Shown: positions 1 to 10,563 of the stretch, one piece after another | Layout: the number at the start of each line of letters is the position of its first letter | Numbering within the stretch: the stretch's first letter is position 1 | Assembly (NCBI RefSeq): GCF_027580225.2 | Contig: NC_073358.2 | Coordinates: 29,166,501 to 29,230,500 of the forward strand | Reading direction: 5' to 3' | DNA from: Misgurnus anguillicaudatus | Taxonomy: Eukaryota > Chordata > Actinopteri > Cypriniformes > Cobitidae | DNA: 64,000 bases | The notes under the pieces: generated by a model | Database searches by the model: none | What the model was told of the DNA's origin: nothing | The model's input: the letters and a program-made list of their open reading frames with translations, nothing else | Made by a program: the position numbers and the translations under genes

Positions 1-127
1 GAGGTCAGGCACACCTGGATTAATCAGTTTGTCCAATTATGGCAGAAAGGAAACAAGGAGCTGGCTGAAGTTCAGGAAGTAGTGCAGCTGGGCATAAAGC
101 CTATTGTACATGGTTTGTCTTGAAGCA
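1..127. other. Unassigned edge sequence with short open frame
   Basis: Frame 1 on the + strand is open from base 1 to a TGA at 121-123 and would read EVRHTWINQFVQLWQKG and onward. A weak GTTTGT donor-like site lies at about 112. It does not match the OPHN1 region expected before the RhoGAP domain, and I do not recognise it. It may be intron or repeat sequence cut by the window edge. Confidence 0.2.
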
Positions 128-150
128 TATTTCACGAGTTTGCATTAACA

Positions 151-1097
151 AATTATGAGAAAACATTAAGAGAAAACATTTCCCTGCCAATGACGATTTC
201 CTGACAAGTTTTTACGGTAATCTGTAATTCTGTTATTATCCACTATATGGCGCTTTTACCCAATTTATAAAAACTGAAGCAAAAAATAATTTAACAATAT
301 TTTAAACTCTGTTTATGTTTTAATAATCATTCTGAATCTGATCTCTAACAAATTTCCTTTACAAAGATGCAATTTTCTCAGCTTTTTGCTTAAAATTTGG
401 TATTTTTGAAGAAACCTACCCATATTTAGGAGGTTATAAAAAGAGAACAAATCAAGATAGGATAAAAAATTTTTTACAGTTTTTTGTTTATTAAAGAAAA
501 ATTTCCTGTAGGGCATTTTGTGAAACTTTTATGAAAATCCCAAAAAATGCTGGCGACATATTTTTTAACTTATTCCTCGCCAGCCATTTTTTGAAAAGTT
601 GCCTTCAAGAATTTTTTGTGATTTTCACAAAAGTTTCACAAAATGCCTTCTAGAAAAATATATAAACATACAAATATATCAAATGAAAGAACAGACCATC
701 TGCTTTCAAACAAACAATGAACAAACAAACAAAACAGGAAAAAAAATGTTTCATCCTATTTTTCACTGCTTATAAACTCTTAAATATGGGTATTTTTCTT
801 AAAAATATATATATATATATTATCAAAAAAACTGAAATAATTGCATTTTTGTGAAGGAATTTTATTAGAGATCAGATTCAGAACGATTATCAAAAATACA
901 CAAAGTTTAAAATTAGTAAATCATTTTTTGCTTTAGTTTTTTAATCAATTGGAATCATAGTGGATATTTGCGGTATTACAGATTAACATAAAACCTCATC
1001 AGGAACACAATTTTTTAATGCAAATGTTTTCTCTTAATTGACGGGATAACTCGCAATGACGGGGAAAAAGTTAAAAAAGGCTGGCGGTGAATGAATG
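151..1097. mobile_element. Fold-back (inverted-arm) element, AACA flanks
   Basis: Inverted arms are recognisable: AACAAATTTCC-type sequence near 345-357 mirrors the region near 855-870, 'CCCATATTTA' at 419-428 mirrors 'TAAATATGGG' at 780-789, and 'AAGAGAAAACATTT' at 168-181 mirrors 1023-1036. AACA occurs at 147-150 and 1098-1101, and the paralogue near 57.02 kb reads straight through this point. Sequence from its middle ('ATGAAAGAACAGACCATC') recurs at about 14143 and 31480. No coding capacity seen. Confidence 0.6.
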
Positions 1098-1310
1098 AAC
1101 ATGCAATCGATAGGGTAATGAGATAAAGCATATTTGGTGCGCTGTCCAAGGGGAGGGCTCCAAGCTCAGAAAATTAGCCCAAACCCAGACTACTTTAACT
1201 GGGATAGATGTACAAGCAGAGAGTGAGGCGATGGGGTAGAGGAGGGAAACTATAGAGAACTCTTCAAGCTGATTGGTTGGATTACATGACCATGCTCCTC
1301 CCGAATTTAG

Positions 1311-1557
1311 TTAAAGGCAGGGTGCGTGATTTTTGAAAATCACTTTGGAAAAGAGAGTCAGACCGACTACCAAAACACACTTGTAGCCAATCAGCAGTAA
1401 GGGGCGTGTCTACAAACCGACATCGTTGCCTGGGTTGCGCATGTGTGGGGTGGATCTATCAAATGAAGGTCCAGATTCTGTTGGGGTAGGGGCGTGTTTG
1501 TTTAGGTGGTTTCAAATGTCAACATTGGCTTTTAGAGATCATGCACCCCGCCTTTAA
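1311..1557. mobile_element. TTAA-flanked MITE of 239 bp
   Basis: TTAA at 1311-1314 and 1554-1557 flanks an element beginning AGGCAGGGTGCGTGAT and ending ATCATGCACCCCGCCT, so the ends are imperfect inverted repeats. The paralogous repeat near 58730 has a single TTAA followed directly by ATAAAC, which is the empty site. TTAA duplication is typical of piggyBac-mobilised elements (family knowledge). No ORF. Confidence 0.82.
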
Positions 1558-1931
1558 ATAAACCTCATAAAAACACCACATAAACAGCCATTCAAACTTT
1601 TATTTGACTTTAACATGAATACCATGGTCATAGGAAATCTACAATATAATAAATTTTTGGATGATTTTAGTATGTATACACACAACAAAACAAAACAGAA
1701 AGATAGTCTATATATTTAGAAATGCGAAACTGTTGAGAGACTATCTAAAAATAGAAGAACCGTGTAGAGAAGCGAGAAAATCCTGCTTAATAGATTAAGT
1801 GAAATACTTGCAAGCTTGTACAATACAAGGTGTAATTACGCCATAAATAGTGTTCAGTAACCTACTGAGAAATTTACACGGCCATGATAAACAATGTAAT
1901 ATTCTTTGTTTTTCTTTTTTCGTTTCCTCAG
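1558..1931. other. ophn1: ophn1 intron, AT-rich, nothing recognised
   Basis: Upstream flank of the first RhoGAP exon in the window. AT-rich, with a pyrimidine-rich stretch ending in CAG at the exon. No gene or element bounded by inverted repeats seen. Confidence 0.6.
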
Positions 1932-1994
1932 TGGAGCTGAATGACCTGGGCTTCAAGTTTGTCCGAAAATGCATCAACTTTGTTGAAACAAAAG
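1932..1994 (+). CDS. ophn1: ophn1 exon: start of RhoGAP domain
   Basis: The acceptor TTTCCTCAG precedes an exon that completes a codon begun upstream and reads ELNDLGFKFVRKCINFVETK before a GTGAAA donor. FKFVRKCIN is the hallmark first helix of the oligophrenin/GRAF RhoGAP domain. The exon is 63 nt with incoming phase 2 and outgoing phase 1, matching the next exon. A short - strand frame over the same bases is a shadow. Confidence 0.9.
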
Positions 1995-3055
1995 GTGAAA
2001 TTACATTTACTCGACACCTCAGGAACATCACTCACTATTTGTAGTTTCTGTTGAAGTTATCAATCACCCAACAATTTACTTTCGTGAAGCTTCAGAGCCC
2101 ATTGCGGGCTGTTTAATATGAGCTCTGTGCTGTTTATACACTTCATGGCCACCATATGCTGAACCTGCACGATTTAATTTAATTCAGTGTGAAAGACGAG
2201 CAGAATGTCACAGATTATTTTTTGTTTTGCCTTCCAAACGCGACCAGCAGAGGTCAGCAGTATGCCATCTGTTCATAAGTGTCACGTTTCGGGCCGAGAG
2301 CATTTTGAGCCAACTGTAAATAGAAAACATTCATTTCCAGAATTTGTTGGTTCTGCAGAACCGCTGCTGATGTGGCCAAAAAAACCTGTAACGCACACAC
2401 ATACATTGAAACATGCCAACATACAGATTTTTATCAATAATATATCATGCAAATTAAAAGAGAAAACTTCTGCACCGCTACGAATTGATAGCAGATGTAT
2501 ACAGACAGCTTTTCTCTCTTTCGTGAAGACCACAGGTCAAAAGCACCAGCCGTGTTTGGTCTCCAACGCAGTTAGATGTTGGATTTCGTTACATTGACAC
2601 CGTGAAACCGTTAAGTGAAATAAAGAGCTGGTTTATTCTCACTAATAAGTGTGTGTAAACCGTAGTGTTGACTGCGCTAACAGCTCTGTTTGACGTGCTG
2701 ATGTATGTGTTCGGCGATCTCTGATTATGCCGTTACTCGGAACGATTTCCCCCAGACGTTTAAGACCAACGCTGTCGTCAAGAACAACATGGTGCACGTT
2801 AACGATCAGTAATCTCTGGCAAACTGCGGCTGGAGGGTTATTGTACGGCTAATGACGGCCGGACCCGAACTGAACGCCGGCCAGGTCCACCGCTGCTCTG
2901 TCGTTTTTCGGTAGAGCTGTACTTTTCCACTGCAGGACACTCCCCCGTTTCTTCTCGCTCATGCCAGGTTCTCCCATTTTCTCAGTCCATAAATCATTGT
3001 TTCTGTTTCTTTTCCACTCTCATTTCGTTTGCTCTCTTCTCTTTCTTTCTGGTAG
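1995..3055. other. ophn1: ophn1 intron, no element recognised
   Basis: Mixed-composition intron ending in a long CT-rich tract (2990-3050) before the next acceptor. Open frames here (2205-2597 on both strands) have no domain, no splice support and no family resemblance. I see no clear transposon ends. Confidence 0.6.
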
Positions 3056-3130
3056 GGCTGACTCAGGAAGGGGTCTACAGGACTGTGGGCAGCAACATTC
3101 AAGTACAGAAACTTCTGAATGCCTTCTTTG
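3056..3130 (+). CDS. ophn1: ophn1 exon: RhoGAP arginine finger
   Basis: The exon reads [20 protein letters not shown] and continues NAFF up to a GTGAGA donor. The Arg of GVYR (3079-3081) is the arginine finger that RhoGAP proteins insert into the GTPase active site to speed GTP hydrolysis (family knowledge). It is intact, so GAP activity is expected. 75 nt, phase 1 in and phase 1 out. The - strand ORF at 2959-3192 is a shadow. Confidence 0.92.
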
Positions 3131-3659
3131 GTGAGAAAATGGCCCGATGAACATCTGCTGTGTGTGTGTTGGAAAACACGCAACCCACACACTTGTCAAT
3201 CTCTTTTACGCGCAGATTCACACATTACGTTTTATACATTCATTGTGGTACGCAGAAAACAGACGTGGAAGTCGAACCCCAAAAGCCATTAAACCTGATT
3301 TATACACGCAATTATAAGCAAACATATTAACATCTTTTGATCTGCCATCAAGTTTACAAGTTCATATTTTATGTGGGCATTAAATTTGATCGCTCAGACT
3401 TTTTTAGTCTTAACTTATTGTGGTATTTTAAACATCCAGAGCGAGCTAGATGTTTTTTTTTTTTTTATGAAGTGTAGCAATGGGACCGTAAGGAAACCAA
3501 AGCAGAGATATACGTCCATGAGATAGACCTTGAGCTGTTACAAACTCCCTGACACACAGCCCCCATACTGAACAAAAACAACCATCTGAGGAAGGTCATT
3601 TATTTCGCTTTCTCACTCTCTTTCTCTCTTTGTCTTCATCTGTTCTCCTCTCGCTGTAG
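3131..3659. other. ophn1: ophn1 intron
   Basis: 529-nt intron with a poly-T run near 3450 and a strong CT-rich tract at 3605-3655 before CTGTAG. No embedded gene or bounded repeat seen. Confidence 0.6.
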
Positions 3660-3744
3660 ATCCAAAGTGTCCAGGTGATGTAGATTTCAATTCGAATGAC
3701 TTTGACATTAAGACCATCACTAGTGCCTTGAAATTCTATCTACG
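3660..3744 (+). CDS. ophn1: ophn1 exon: RhoGAP domain, middle
   Basis: The exon reads [20 protein letters not shown], then TSALKFYLR, and ends at a consensus GTGAGT donor. [14 protein letters not shown] is the conserved helix before the 'LSEPLMTY' segment in the next exon. 85 nt, phase 1 in and phase 2 out; the final Arg codon is completed across the intron. Confidence 0.92.
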
Positions 3745-4044
3745 GTGAGTTAAGCACCCATGCATTTTTATACACTATATATAAAAATTTGTCTTTTTAA
3801 TATTTTTGTACCCAGCAAGCAATTTTACATTTAAAAGATGTTGAATAGTCGTCCAAACAGCCCGGACGTCTAGGTTAAAACAAGGCGAATTTTGAGCTGA
3901 CAGACGTCTAATCATAGCCCAAAAATAAATGTAATAAAATGAATAAAGAATGAATGCAAACACCTTGTAATCACTGTTGACTTTGCTTACATAATGGAAT
4001 ATGATACATCTCACAAGGTATTTTTGCAAAACTATCAAATGTAA
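3745..4044. other. ophn1: ophn1 intron start
   Basis: AT-rich intron sequence between the donor and the first base of the TTAA fold-back element. The - strand frame over 3775-4074 is not supported by any domain. Confidence 0.5.
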
Positions 4045-4096
4045 AGAGACGCTTTTTTTTGAAAATATGCTCATTTTCCAGCTCCCCTAGAGTTAA

Positions 4097-5214
4097 AGGA
4101 TTAGATAAGGATAAGGAGATAATTTACTCACCACCATGTTATCCAAAATGTTTATGTCTTCCTTTGTTCAGTCGAGAAGAAATTTAAATCTCCAGCCAGC
4201 GCAACCTCACGTAAATGCGTAGTGACCTAGAGAGGTCATGTGTTACATATATGAAACGCACATTTGCGGACCATTGTAAACAATAAACTGACAGAAAGAC
4301 ATTAATTACTATCATTTGACATACAATAACATCAGAATGGTCCTCGCATATGTCATCCGTGACCGCTTGACTTGATGACATATTGTGTGAGGTAGGGCTG
4401 GGCGATTTGTCCCCCTAAAAAATCTGTGATTTTTTAAAAAAAAAACTCGATTTACGATTCGATTCGATTTTTTCCCCCTGCCCCCATTTAAAACAAAATA
4501 ATTGCAAACTGTAAATATATTTTAAAAATATATATTTATTATATTTAATTAAAACGCATCAACATGAAATTTACGTGAATCCAAACCAACTCCACACGAC
4601 TGAATTCGAAGAGCATTTTTTTTGGAAGGAGCTGCTCTCTTTCGCCGGCTGTTTTTGCCATGTTGTTTGTGTATGCATGCGCTGCCCTCGGGAGAGGGGA
4701 GGGGCAGAGGGCTGCGCCGTAGGGAGCATGCTACGGAAACCCTGAAGGAAGATTTGGCGAATGCAAAATGTATGTACTGCGCTATACTGCAGAGGGGGAG
4801 AAAGAAATATAAAAAAAAAATGATTTTTGAAAATATGAATCGATTTGACCTACCAACTCGATTTTAAAATCAAATCGATTTTTTTCCCAGCCCTAGTGTG
4901 AGGTCGCGCTAGCGCATCACAGGACCGGAGATAGATGAGAAGTTATGTTTTAAAAGTGCATTTTTTTTCTTGTCAAAAATGACAAACGTTTCGCTAGATA
5001 AGACCCTTATACCTCATTTGGGATCGTTTAGAGTCCTTTGAAACTCTGTTGAAACTGCAATTTTAAACTGCATTAAAACTGTTACGTGTTGGTGTCCATT
5101 AAAGTCCATAAAAATGAGAAAAATCCTGGAATGTTTTCCTCAAAAAACATAATTTCTTCTCGACTGAACAAAGAAAGACATCGACATTTTGGATGACATG
5201 GTGGTAAGTAAATT
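4097..5214. mobile_element. TTAA fold-back element B nested in A, right end truncated
   Basis: It begins AGGATTAGAT right after TTAA (4093-4096), which belongs to the GAGTTAAA of element A. The left arm has TTTACTCACCACCATG and GTTCAGTCGAGAAGAAAT; the mirrored arm at about 5155-5214 has TTTCTTCTCGACTGAACAAA and GACATGGTGGTAAGTAAA. The expected CTAATCCTTTAA end is missing, so the right end looks deleted and element A resumes near 5216. The family recurs at about 9801-10486, 26072-27216 and 57976-58339. Confidence 0.7.
4385..4903. mobile_element. hAT-type MITE with 8-bp target duplication
   Basis: GTGTGAGG at 4385-4392 and again at 4896-4903 is a perfect 8-bp direct repeat flanking a 503-bp element that starts TAGGGCTGGGCGATTT and ends AAATCGATTTTTTTCCCAGCCCTA (inverted TAGGGCTGGG ends). 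Eight-base duplications and such TIRs are typical of hAT elements. It is inserted in fold-back B, inside fold-back A, inside ophn1. The + strand frame at 4622-4867 is not credible as a gene. Confidence 0.9.
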
Positions 5215-5828
5215 TTTGTAATCCATTTAGCTGATCTCCGGGTCTGACGCTACCACTTTTAGCATAGCTAAGCACAATCCATTGAATCTGTTTGGACCAG
5301 TTGGCATTGCGCCTAAAAAAACCCAGATAGTTTCGATATTTTTCCTTTTTGAAACTTGACTCTTCTGTAGTTACATCATGTACTAAGATCAACAGAAAAT
5401 TAAAAGTTGTACTTTTCTAGGCAGATATGGCTAGTAACTATACTTTGATTCTGGTGTAATAATCAAGGACTTTGTTGCTGTAACATGCCTGCAGGAGGCG
5501 CACTGATATTACGCAGCAGCCGAAAACAGTCCCCTTAGTATCTTTCAATAGCAGGGGCTTATTTTCGGGCACTATGTAATATCATTGAGCCATGTTACGG
5601 CAGCCAAGTCCTTGATTATTACGCCAGAATGAGAGTATAGTTCCTAGTCATATCTGATTAAACAATCGCAACTTTTAATTTTCTGTCAGTCTTAGTACAT
5701 GATGTAACTACAGTAGAGTCAAGTTTTAAATAGGAAAAATATCTATTAACTATTTGGTTATTTTTTAGCACGATGCTAATGGTCTAATCAGATTCAATGG
5801 ATTATGCTAAGCTAAGCTAAAAGTGGTA

Positions 5829-7152
5829 CCACAGACCAGGCCCGGATTGGCCATAGGGAGAACCGGGAGGATTCCCGGTGGGCCGGTCTGTTTCTTTTGG
5901 CCACGAGGGCCGGTGTTGTCATGCCACCGGGATGAAGCGTATTTGCGGTTGCGAGATGTCCCCGCCGCTTTATGCACAAGTTGATTGTGTCCCGAGTCCC
6001 GAGCACTTATTGGAAGAATTCTTGCATTAGGGTTCACTGGCATCTAAAACGCATGGGAAACGCAGGACGTGCCGCTGTCTTCTGGTTTTCAAAGCGCTTA
6101 TTTGAAGACGAGTTTTGTTTCAGACGCGTCTATATTGAGTGCGCTTGCCGGCCGCGCGTCTATTTAAAATAAACTTGAGCGCGTCTTTTGAGTGCGCTTG
6201 CCGGCCGCGCGTCTATATTTAAAAAAAACTTGAGCGCGTCTTTTGAGTGCGCTTGCCGCCCGCGCGTCTATTATATTTTAAATAAACTTGAGCGCGTCTT
6301 TTGAGTGCGCTTGCCGGCCGCGCGTCTATTATATTTTAAATAAACTTGAGCGCGTCTTTTGAGTGCGCTTGCCGGACGCGCGTCTATTATATTTTAAATA
6401 ACTTGAGCGCGTCTTTTGAGTGCGTTTGCCGGCCGCGCGTCTATTATATTTTAAATAAACTTGAGCGCGTCTTAATACAAACAGGCTGGCCTCTAAAAGG
6501 AAAACAATTTACAAAACATATTTTTTATCCAAGTCATAGATTAATTCTCTATGAATAGTCATTATTCATCGTTTATTGCAAGAGGAACAAAAAAATTAGT
6601 TTATTTTAAAAAAGTAGTTTCAAAAGTATATCCATGATGTTTTCTTTTTTTAACACAATGTAGGCCTACCTTAGCCTACGTTATTTAGCAATAGACATGA
6701 TCTAAGTACTAAAAGACTTTTTTCCATTTGTTTCCAATGCATACTTGATAAATCTTGCTTTTGTATTGTATATCAGGGGTTTCCAAACGTTATCAACCCA
6801 ACAGTTAATCTCAAGACTCACCATTTTTTAGAAATAGAAATATAGAGGAAAACACAAACACATTTGTTTCCTTTAGTTTTTGAATAAGTTTACTTTAGTA
6901 ATATCTTATGGTAGGGCTGCATGATTATGGCAAAAATTATAATTGTTTACTGCATTTGCACGGAATATGAAATTATATATTTGAAAAATACAGTGAATTG
7001 CAAGGCTGCAGAGAACAGTGCACTACTGCAGACTTATACTACTGAGGGTTTAAAGATATTATTTTAATAGTCAGTCGTGAACTAAAGTGGGCCGGTCTAA
7101 GGCATGAAAATCCAGGGCTGAAAATGAGTCCCACTCCGGCCCTGCCACAGAC
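5829..7152. mobile_element. hAT-type non-autonomous element with 8-bp target duplication
   Basis: CCACAGAC occurs at 5829-5836 and 7145-7152. Between them lies a 1308-bp element starting CAGGCCCGGATTGG and ending CCAATCCGG-like CACTCCGGCCCTG; CAGG..CCTG ends with an 8-bp duplication fit the hAT superfamily. It is inserted in the right arm of fold-back A, whose sequence resumes with GATTGGCTGAATGGATTCC. It contains a minisatellite (6121-6473) and pieces resembling other hAT ends near 6779 and 6913. No transposase. Confidence 0.9.
6121..6473. repeat. Minisatellite, about six units of 53-58 bp
   Basis: Units start with TTGAGTGCGCTTGCCGG at about 6135, 6188, 6243, 6301, 6359 and 6416 and contain CCGCGCGTCTATTATATT, TAAATAAACTTGAGCGCGTC. 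Unit length grows from 53 to 58 mainly through the AT-rich part. Each unit alternates a GC-rich half with an AT-rich half. It lies inside the hAT element. Confidence 0.9.
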
Positions 7153-7252
7153 CCAGAGATTGGCTGAATGGATTCCAAAACGGTAAAAATCAAATGTTTA
7201 ACTCTAGGGGAGCTGAAAAATGAGCATATTTTCCAAAAAGTGTAGTGTCTTT

Positions 7253-7627
7253 TTAAGTTTTTATTTTGGTTTATTTTGATAAGGGTCTCTAGTTATCCTT
7301 TTGCTTGTTAGGCATGTTTGTACACCTAAGCAATATTATGTGAGCAATGTTGAAAAGTTCTGTTCTAATGAAGCCATAACCAGAAAATAACCAGAGCCTT
7401 GCTGATAACATAAACAGCATGCTCGTAAGTGTGATATTGCTTTTAACTGTTCAATAAAAAATAATAATGAGTGACTTCATTTAAATGCAACGTGTCCAGT
7501 AAATACACTCAGAGAATGAAAATAATACACTTCTACTATACGATAAATCAGCACTCTTAAAATGCTGCTGTCCAATCAGATTATAGGACTGTAAATAACT
7601 GTTGTATATTTATATACCTTTTTGCAG
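7253..7627. other. ophn1: ophn1 intron end
   Basis: AT-rich sequence between element A and the next exon, ending in a usable acceptor (TATACCTTTTTGCAG). No further element recognised. Confidence 0.5.
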
Positions 7628-7686
7628 GAGTCTCAGCGAACCTCTCATGACCTACAGTCTGCACGGCAAACTGATTTTAGCAGCAA
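7628..7686 (+). CDS. ophn1: ophn1 exon: RhoGAP 'LSEPLMTY' segment
   Basis: Reads SLSEPLMTYSLHGKLILAA after completing the Arg codon from the previous exon. LSEPLMTY is the conserved RhoGAP motif before the Gln/His helix. 59 nt, phase 2 in and phase 1 out, with a GTATGA donor. The preceding intron (3745-7627) is lengthened mostly by nested transposons. The two + strand frames running on into the (CA) repeat are read-through shadows. Confidence 0.92.
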
Positions 7687-7748
7687 GTATGACAGCACTC
7701 TCATATACACAGCGATGCACTCACACCCACATACCCATCTTTATGCGA

Positions 7749-7749
<1 letters not shown>

Positions 7750-7787
<38 letters not shown>
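7750..7787. repeat. ophn1: (CA)n microsatellite
   Basis: About 19 uninterrupted CA units, 63 nt downstream of an ophn1 exon. The two long + strand frames through it are artefacts of the repeat. Confidence 0.95.
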
Positions 7788-7792
<5 letters not shown>

Positions 7793-9800
7793 ACGTGTTT
7801 ATATGTGTTTTCCATCTGTTGTGGGTCACTCAGTTCAGCAGACTGAAATGCAGCTGTAAAAGAGGAAAAACACGACTACAAGTGCACTGTTTACTCTTTC
7901 GGCGTTGTACATAAAACACAATCCTCTACCCCACACAGACTTTTGGATCATTGTAAGATCTGTCCTTTTGAACCAAGCATTAAAACAAGAGACGCACTAA
8001 CGTATCTCTCAATCGCAAGCTATCTGTCCTATAAAATTGAAAGCGGTTATTTAAAAACAGCCAATTGCAGTCTACCTTGTCAATCAAAAAGGGGGTGCCA
8101 CACGGTTGAAAATGTCTCCTTTGAAAATGTCTCCCTGAAATAGAGGAAAATGATAGTTGAGTTGCAATTTACAGAATGAAACAAAACTGTTATTCAAATG
8201 CAACAAAATCACACGGAGGAAAACCAGCAATGCGACAACATTAAACACTCACATTATAATCACTGAAGCTGTCACTCACTGCAGGTTTACATAGTTTCAC
8301 ATGACTCTTTGATCTCTCAAGCTCGAGCTGTCGGCCTTCTTTTACAATCACTGTAAGTCTTATTTAGATTATCTACTGTATGCCTCGTTGATTATAATGA
8401 GAGGATTCTAGTCTTGCAGTGTATAGTGGGTGTTGGGACGTCTACATTGTACAACATGTATCGAATCAAACATTATTCCTAATTACCGTCTGTGCTTTCC
8501 GCTTTGGGTCTAAAGCTTCTTTTTTGGGTGTCGGGTAGTGTTTTTAGCACTCACTACCATGTTGAGCAGAAGTGAAACGCAAAACCCTACTGAATCGATG
8601 CTGTAATCTTAATATTGGTTAATATTGTGCAGACCTAATATATGGTGCTTTTTATTTAAGTGTTTTTGGGGTGTATCAGCCAATTTGATTCTAAGTAGAC
8701 TTGTTGGATTTAATTGTAGTAGTTTATCGATTTAAATCTGTCTGTTATATTAAATAATAGCATCTAAAGTAATAGCACTTGATTTTCCATATTTCAGAAC
8801 TTGGCTTATGAAGCACCTCGGGTTTCATAAATTAATGTGTAAAATGTTTTCAAGAATAAAATGATTAGTGGGTTGTAACCAGATAAGAAACAGGATCACA
8901 CACGCACACATATGGAGTTCACATTCTTGTATGTTAATTCCAACTTTTTAGATTAATAGTAAATGCATCAAAACTAAGGAAATGTTACTATTGGAATTAT
9001 GTTGCTGACTAAAACGAAGCAGTATATCATACAAATAAATCATGTAACACTTTATTTTATAGTTCTGTTTTACATCTACGTAATATGTACTTACTCTGTA
9101 ACTGTGTAATTAGAAGGTACCAACCCTAACCCATATAAAGTACACGTAGTTACCAAGAACACAGGGAAGTACACAAGTGCATATACTGTAAAATAAAGTG
9201 CAACCGAACTTTGTTATATTTCAGCATCTTAACCCCTTCAGACCCTGCGTCCACTGGAATGGACATTACATGTTTTGTGCTTCAAACTAATAAAAATATT
9301 AATCAACCAATCAAAATAAGGCACACTGATTAAACACTAAAAAAACTCAGAATTTTTGTTGAATGGTTTAAAATTAGTCACATTTTGCTTAAAACTACTA
9401 AAAATTGGACTCTTGGTATTTTATGAACCAGCTTTTGGTTTGTATAATCATCACTCTGGGAAATTTTTTAAACAGAATTAAAATAAGTATTGGCACTTTT
9501 TGCATGTTTATTCTTATTATTTCATTCAAGTCATCCGTTTCAGAAACAACCAAGAAAATTATTAAAAATTAAAGGATTACTCCACTGTCATGTAGTTCAA
9601 AACAGACAGAAAATTTGCTCAGGTGTGTGGAACTGGAATTGTTGAGTCCAATAAGTTGTGAGAATTGCACCAAATAAGAAAAGACCAAAATAATGTTTTT
9701 TTTCACTTTTTGCATATGATATAAATAAATATTTTTGATAGACCTCTTTTGGTCTGATAAAATGTTTAAGTGTGCGGAAAATTCTTACTCCACTGTCATA

Positions 9801-10486
9801 AAATAAATCCTAATAATTTACTCACTCACATGTCATCCAAGATGTTTATATTTTTTTCTTCATTCAAAAAGAAATTACATTTTTGAGGAAAACATTACAG
9901 GATTTTTCTCCATATAGTGGACTTCAATTAAACAAAACAGTTTCAAGGACCTACTTGCGGATTCAATGGGTTCTAAACGATCCCAACTGGGGCATAAGGG
10001 TCTTATTTATCACTCATGGTACATTCACACGGGGCGTAAGCGTTAACGCTTGACAGAAGGCTTGTCTGAAGCGTGGCCGACAGCCAATCACAGTGGCCGC
10101 AACACATGCTCTGGTCTTCCATAAGTGTAATTGGCTGGCTCTGCCTAGGTTATTTGCATAAGGCAATCTGAGAAATGTTCAAGTTCTACCGCGAGCAACG
10201 GCAGTGATGCGGCGCCGACAGATCCACAATTCAGTTCGGCAAGGCATGATGTTACCCATTAAAAGTGAATGGGAAGCGTTAACGCGTACGCTCCAACGTA
10301 CCGTTACACCTTACGAATTATGTAATCACATCGAAAGGTCAACATGAAATATGCGAATCCCACACATACGGACAATAAAAAAAATTACGATCATTTGCTA
10401 GATAAGACCCTAATGCTTCATTTAGAACAGGGTGAGTTAATTATCAGGAAAATTTCATTTTCAATGAAAGTAAAATAATCCTTTTA
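9801..10486. mobile_element. Fold-back element B, decayed copy with inner insert
   Basis: Left arm: ATTTACTCACTCACATGTCA, GAGGAAAACATTACAGGATT. Right arm: GCTAGATAAGACCCTAATGC and AAAGTAAAATAATCCTTTT. Between the arms, about 10018-10310, lies a GC-rich piece with inverted GCGTTAACGC sequences (10041-10050 and 10278-10287), probably a separate nested MITE. Terminal TTAA is no longer clear. Confidence 0.6.
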
Positions 10487-10563
10487 GTTTTGTTTCTTTT
10501 TTTGAAAGAAATTATTACGTTTGCACAACTTTATATTTGTCTACAAAACTTATTTCAAACATT

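Larger units (their letters stand above)
128..1570. repeat. Dispersed repeat, copy 1, split by two insertions
   Basis: The flanks at 128-150, 1098-1314 and 1554-1570 match a second copy at about 57009-57205 and 58685-58745 in the same order (shared landmarks: GAGATAAAGCATATTTGGTG; ACTGGGATAGATGTACAAGC; CATGACCATGCTCCTCCC). Copy 1 is interrupted at 151-1097 by a fold-back element and at 1315-1553 by a TTAA MITE. It lies in the ophn1 intron before the first RhoGAP exon. Family not named. Confidence 0.7.
4045..7252. mobile_element. TTAA fold-back element A, copy 1, with nested insertions
   Basis: Left end AGAGACGC follows TGTAAA, a mutated TTAA; the right end ...GTGTAGTGTCTT is followed by TTTAAG. 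The ends mirror each other: GAAAATATGCTCATTTT at 4060-4076 against its complement near 7221-7236, and CAGCTCCCCTAGAGTTAAA at 4079-4097 against TTTAACTCTAGGGGAGCTG near 7198-7216. The inner part forms a second mirror centred near 5540, with AACTATACT...GGCGTAATAATCAAGGACTT on one side. Other copies lie at 17418-18920 and 32064-32530. It holds nested elements at 4097-5214 and 5837-7144. No coding gene. Confidence 0.75.

Noticed and set aside
2205..2597. 130-codon + strand open frame in an ophn1 intron
   Set aside because: No domain, an equally long - strand frame overlaps it, and it sits between two confirmed exons.
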